A stretch of DNA of 8,456 bases from an uncultured Anaerolineae bacterium. GTDB taxonomy: Bacteria; Chloroflexota; Anaerolineae; Anaerolineales; UBA11858. A program made the translations under genes and the position numbers. Under the pieces are notes generated by a model that was not told the DNA's origin, ran no database searches, and saw nothing but the letters and a program-made list of their open reading frames with translations. This document shows positions 5,790-8,456 of the stretch, piece after piece (the stretch's first letter is position 1; the number at the start of each line of letters is the position of its first letter). The stretch covers positions 1 through 8,456 of the forward strand of contig CALCSH010000043.1 in NCBI GenBank assembly GCA_937893815.1. Reading direction: 5' to 3'.

Positions 5790-8021
5790 TCACGATATTT
5801 TTTGCAAGCGCCAATCGAGGGCGGTAAAGCGCTGAGAAACCTGATTATTGTTGACCGCGATGCCAATCGCTTTCCGACTGCCAACCAGTACACACAGTTT
5901 TCTCGCCCTGGTGATGGCGGTGTACAGCAGATTACGCTGCAACATAACGTAGTGTTGCATAACCATTGGTATGACCACGGCAGGAAATTCAGAACCCTGG
6001 GCTTTGTGCACCGAAACAGCATATGCCAGGGTCAGTTGATCCGCTTCGCTCCAGTCGTACTCCACCCGGCGGCCATCCAGGTCGAGACTGAGCGTCTGTT
6101 CAACCATATCTAGCGCTCGCACAAATCCGATATCGCCGTTATAGACATCTTTATCGTAGTTGTTTTGCGTTTGCATCACCTTGTCACCCGGACGGAAAAT
6201 CTGCCCAAAAAGTGCCTTTTCGGATTTATTCTGAGAAGACGGGTTGAGGGCAGCCTGCAAACGTTCATTCAACGTGCTGACCCCAGCGGGGCCGCGATAC
6301 ATCGGGGCCAACACTTGAATTTCCGTCAACGATTTCAGGCCAAATTTTTGTGGGATGCGGTTGCAAACCACATCTTCTACCCAATCAGCAGCGGCGGCAG
6401 CATCTTCGGCGGGGAAAAGATAAAAATCGCCATCATCGCCCCCCGACGAGAAGAGTGGCATCGCGCCGCGGTTAATGCGGTGAGCATTGGCGATGATTTG
6501 CGACCCGGCGGCCTGACGGAAAATCTGCGTCAGGCGCGTCACGGGCACACGCTCACTGGCAATTATATCGCGCAGCACATCACCCGCGCCCACCGAGGGA
6601 AGCTGGTCAATATCACCTACCAACAGCAAATGCGTGCCCGCGCGAAGTGCCTTTAGTAGATTATTCGCCAGTACCAGATCGAGCATCGACACTTCATCTA
6701 CCACGAGAAATTCCACCGGAAGCAGATTTTGGGCATGATATTTGAAGCCCTCTATCGGAGAGAATCCCAGCAAGCGGTGGATCGTGCTGGCGGGCCGGTC
6801 GGTGGCTTCGGAGAGACGTTTGGCGGCGCGCCCTGTGGGGGAGGCCAGAGCATACTTCAACGATAGTGTTTCCAAATGGAAGATCAGCGCCTTGAGACAG
6901 GTGGTCTTGCCAGTGCCGGGACCACCCGTGAGCACGCTAACCGGGTAGCGCAATGCATGATCAATAGCTTTCTGCTGCTCGTCAGAAAGCTGCATGGTAT
7001 GCAATGGCGCAACCTGCTGTGTTGTGTTGCGTGGCGAGTGCTGTGCCAGGTTTTGCAGTCGCTCGGCAACCCCCACTTCGCTGAAGTAGAAAGGGGTCAG
7101 GTAAATTGCTGAAAGGCGGTATTCCGCATCGGGCTCGGCAACCCGCTTGGAGGGATCCCCCGCCCCATCTCCATCGGCTGAAGGGGTGAGGGGAATCTCA
7201 TCAGGGTGAATACGACCCGCGGTGGTCAATTGCTCCAGCGCTGCAGGAAGCAATTCCGCGGGAGCGTTCAGCAACTCCGCCGCTTTCTCAATCAGCAACT
7301 GGCGCGGAGCATAGACATGCCCATCATTACTCATCTCGTTGAGCGCATAAATCACCCCAGCCGCAATGCGTTCGGGATGATCGGCAGGCAAGCCCAAATC
7401 CTGAGCCAGCTTGTCGGCGGTTTTGAAACCCACTCCGTAAATATCGGCTGCCAATTGATATGGGTTCCGCTGCACAATTTCCAACGCGTTATCCCCATAT
7501 GTTTTATAAATTTTGACCGCCAGGTTGGTGCTGACCCCGTGGCTATGCAGGAACAACATGATCTCTTTGACATGCTTCTGCTCTTGCCAGGCGGCGGCAA
7601 TCAGGCGGGTACGCTTGCCCCCGATGTCGGGCACTTCGATCAACCTTTCGGGGTGCTCCTCGATAATCGAGAGGGTGTCTGCCTTGAAATGATCGACGAT
7701 ACGCCCGGCAAGCCGCGGCCCAATGCCTTTAATCAGCCCGGAGCCGAGGTAGCGGCGAATCCCGGCCACGGTGGCGGGAAGCACCTGCGAGCAAGTTTCG
7801 ACCTCAAATTGCGTGCCATGCTTGGCGTGTTTGCCCCAGCGCCCGGCGAGTTTGACATGCTCCCCCGGCGAAAGTTCGGGCAGTACACCGACAATCGTCA
7901 CCAATCCGTCGCGGTTTATGCCAGGCACATGCCGCGAATTAGGCACCAACCGAATAACACTGTACCCATTTTCGGGGTTGTAATAGGTAATGCGCTCGAT
8001 TGAGCCAGAGAGGGAGTCCAT
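5790..8021 (-). CDS. recD2: RecD2-type ATP-dependent 5'-3' DNA helicase
   Basis: A 743-residue protein of the RecD-like family found in bacteria, often without RecBC; it unwinds DNA 5' to 3' in repair. The N-terminal part opens LSGSIERITYYNPENGYSVIRL, typical of the family, and holds helix-hairpin-helix motifs (IKGIGPRLAG about 97-106, VPDIGGKRT about 130-138, YGVGFKTADKL about 195-205). Helicase motifs follow: Walker A GGPGTGKTT (366-374), PTGRAAKRL (395-403), Walker B VVDEVSML (440-447), VGDIDQLPSVGAGD (468-481), LTQIFRQA (497-504), NGDIGFV (628-634), SVHKAQGSEFP (670-680) and LLYTAITRARK (698-708). All key residues are present. The ATG at 8021 is chosen because it matches the family's N-terminus; an ATG at 8108 would overlap the upstream gene by 59 nt. 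A hydrophilic insertion lies at about 279-299. Confidence 0.95.
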   Translation of the reverse strand: MDSLSGSIERITYYNPENGYSVIRLVPNSRHVPGINRDGLVTIVGVLPELSPGEHVKLAGRWGKHAKHGTQFEVETCSQVLPATVAGIRRYLGSGLIKGIGPRLAGRIVDHFKADTLSIIEEHPERLIEVPDIGGKRTRLIAAAWQEQKHVKEIMLFLHSHGVSTNLAVKIYKTYGDNALEIVQRNPYQLAADIYGVGFKTADKLAQDLGLPADHPERIAAGVIYALNEMSNDGHVYAPRQLLIEKAAELLNAPAELLPAALEQLTTAGRIHPDEIPLTPSADGDGAGDPSKRVAEPDAEYRLSAIYLTPFYFSEVGVAERLQNLAQHSPRNTTQQVAPLHTMQLSDEQQKAIDHALRYPVSVLTGGPGTGKTTCLKALIFHLETLSLKYALASPTGRAAKRLSEATDRPASTIHRLLGFSPIEGFKYHAQNLLPVEFLVVDEVSMLDLVLANNLLKALRAGTHLLLVGDIDQLPSVGAGDVLRDIIASERVPVTRLTQIFRQAAGSQIIANAHRINRGAMPLFSSGGDDGDFYLFPAEDAAAAADWVEDVVCNRIPQKFGLKSLTEIQVLAPMYRGPAGVSTLNERLQAALNPSSQNKSEKALFGQIFRPGDKVMQTQNNYDKDVYNGDIGFVRALDMVEQTLSLDLDGRRVEYDWSEADQLTLAYAVSVHKAQGSEFPAVVIPMVMQHYVMLQRNLLYTAITRARKLCVLVGSRKAIGIAVNNNQVSQRFTALDWRLQKIS

Positions 8022-8049
8022 ATATAAGGATTGTCGAAAAAGGGGAGAT

Positions 8050-8456
8050 TTACGGCAAGGAGTTTTCAGCCGCCCAATCTTCCCCCAAAATGAGCGCAAG
8101 ATCCACATCGCTCTCGGGGTCGTAGCTGTTGTAGATTTTAATTTGAGGCAGGTTCAAGGCCTGAGTGATCTGAACAATCGCGGCAGGATTCCCGGTGTAA
8201 TCGATGATGGTGGTGTTGGTGTATATTTTATCGGCATTGCCAATGTGAAGGACATTGATCCCAAGGCGCTGCAAATAACTGGAAGTATCCGATGCCAACC
8301 CGGCGGTTGTGGTGCCATTCTGGATGGCAACTCCTGGGGCATCTTCGGCGATGGGAATCGGGAGGGCAGTATTTTCGGGGGCAGCCGTATCTGTTGGTGG
8401 TTGTGTGACAGTGGGTTGTGCCGCAACGACTTGGGCAGCAGTCGGCACGCTCATGA
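8050..8456 (-). CDS. LytR_C-domain protein, C-terminal part; 5' end off the right edge
   Basis: The last about 134 residues of a protein cut by the right edge. The visible part starts with a Thr/Pro/Ala-rich stretch (TQPPTDTAAPENTALP) and then a domain of about 90 residues with GVAIQNGTTTAGLAS, YLQRLGINVLHIGNAD, TTIIDYTGNPAA and DVDLALILGEDW. This pattern matches LytR_C, the domain often found C-terminal to LytR-CpsA-Psr ligases, which attach glycopolymers to the cell wall. Whether the missing part is such a ligase cannot be seen; a stand-alone membrane-anchored LytR_C protein is also possible. An ATG at 8454 is in frame but lies within the linker, so it is probably not the start. The stop lies 28 nt before recD2, suggesting a shared transcript. 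Confidence 0.8.
   Translation of the reverse strand, partial: MSVPTAAQVVAAQPTVTQPPTDTAAPENTALPIPIAEDAPGVAIQNGTTTAGLASDTSSYLQRLGINVLHIGNADKIYTNTTIIDYTGNPAAIVQITQALNLPQIKIYNSYDPESDVDLALILGEDWAAENSLP

Noticed and set aside
7206..8003. 265-codon open frame on the plus strand
   Set aside because: It lies wholly antisense to recD2, has no recognisable domain and low-complexity Q/R/N composition; a shadow of the real gene.
8022..8108. Longer recD2 start at 8108
   Set aside because: The extra 29 residues match no RecD2 family sequence and would overlap the LytR_C gene; the ATG at 8021 gives the expected N-terminus.

Overview
The window holds four genes, all on the minus strand. In transcription order, from right to left, they are: the C-terminal end of a LytR_C-domain protein (cut by the right edge), a complete RecD2-type helicase, a small tail-anchored FHA-domain protein, and the first ~1,455 codons of a giant secreted, RTX-like repeat protein that runs off the left edge. 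No RNA gene, CRISPR array, complete insertion sequence or plus-strand gene could be supported. The base composition is moderate, with more A+T between genes. A LytR_C tail, a proline-rich FHA membrane protein and a mosaic exoprotein with a Sec signal would fit an environmental bacterium, perhaps Chloroflexota (Anaerolineae). That assignment is an inference from gene style; no marker in the window proves it.

Right part (about 5705-8456): the LytR_C fragment ends 28 nt before the preferred recD2 start, so the two may share a transcript. RecD2 carries all the expected superfamily 1B helicase motifs and is probably functional. An 85-nt gap with a plausible promoter separates it from the FHA gene, which has the best ribosome binding site in the window and is followed closely by a strong hairpin-plus-T-tract terminator.

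Middle (4367-5038): about 670 bases with no convincing gene. They hold the FHA terminator, several short inverted repeats, a motif resembling the end of some insertion sequences, a possible decayed gene tail, and a likely -10 box for the giant gene.

Left part (1-4366): one uninterrupted reading frame on the minus strand. It is easily missed because it has no ATG near its start. It encodes a Sec signal peptide, a long acidic linker, a short beta-helix-like segment, then alternating RTX-type GGxGxD repeats and 'GP...ENL.GG...GSLSG' modules, with one foreign-looking inserted module. It is probably a calcium-binding surface or extracellular protein. No clearly new biological system is visible; the modular exoprotein and the regulatory-looking gap in front of it are the parts most worth a second look.
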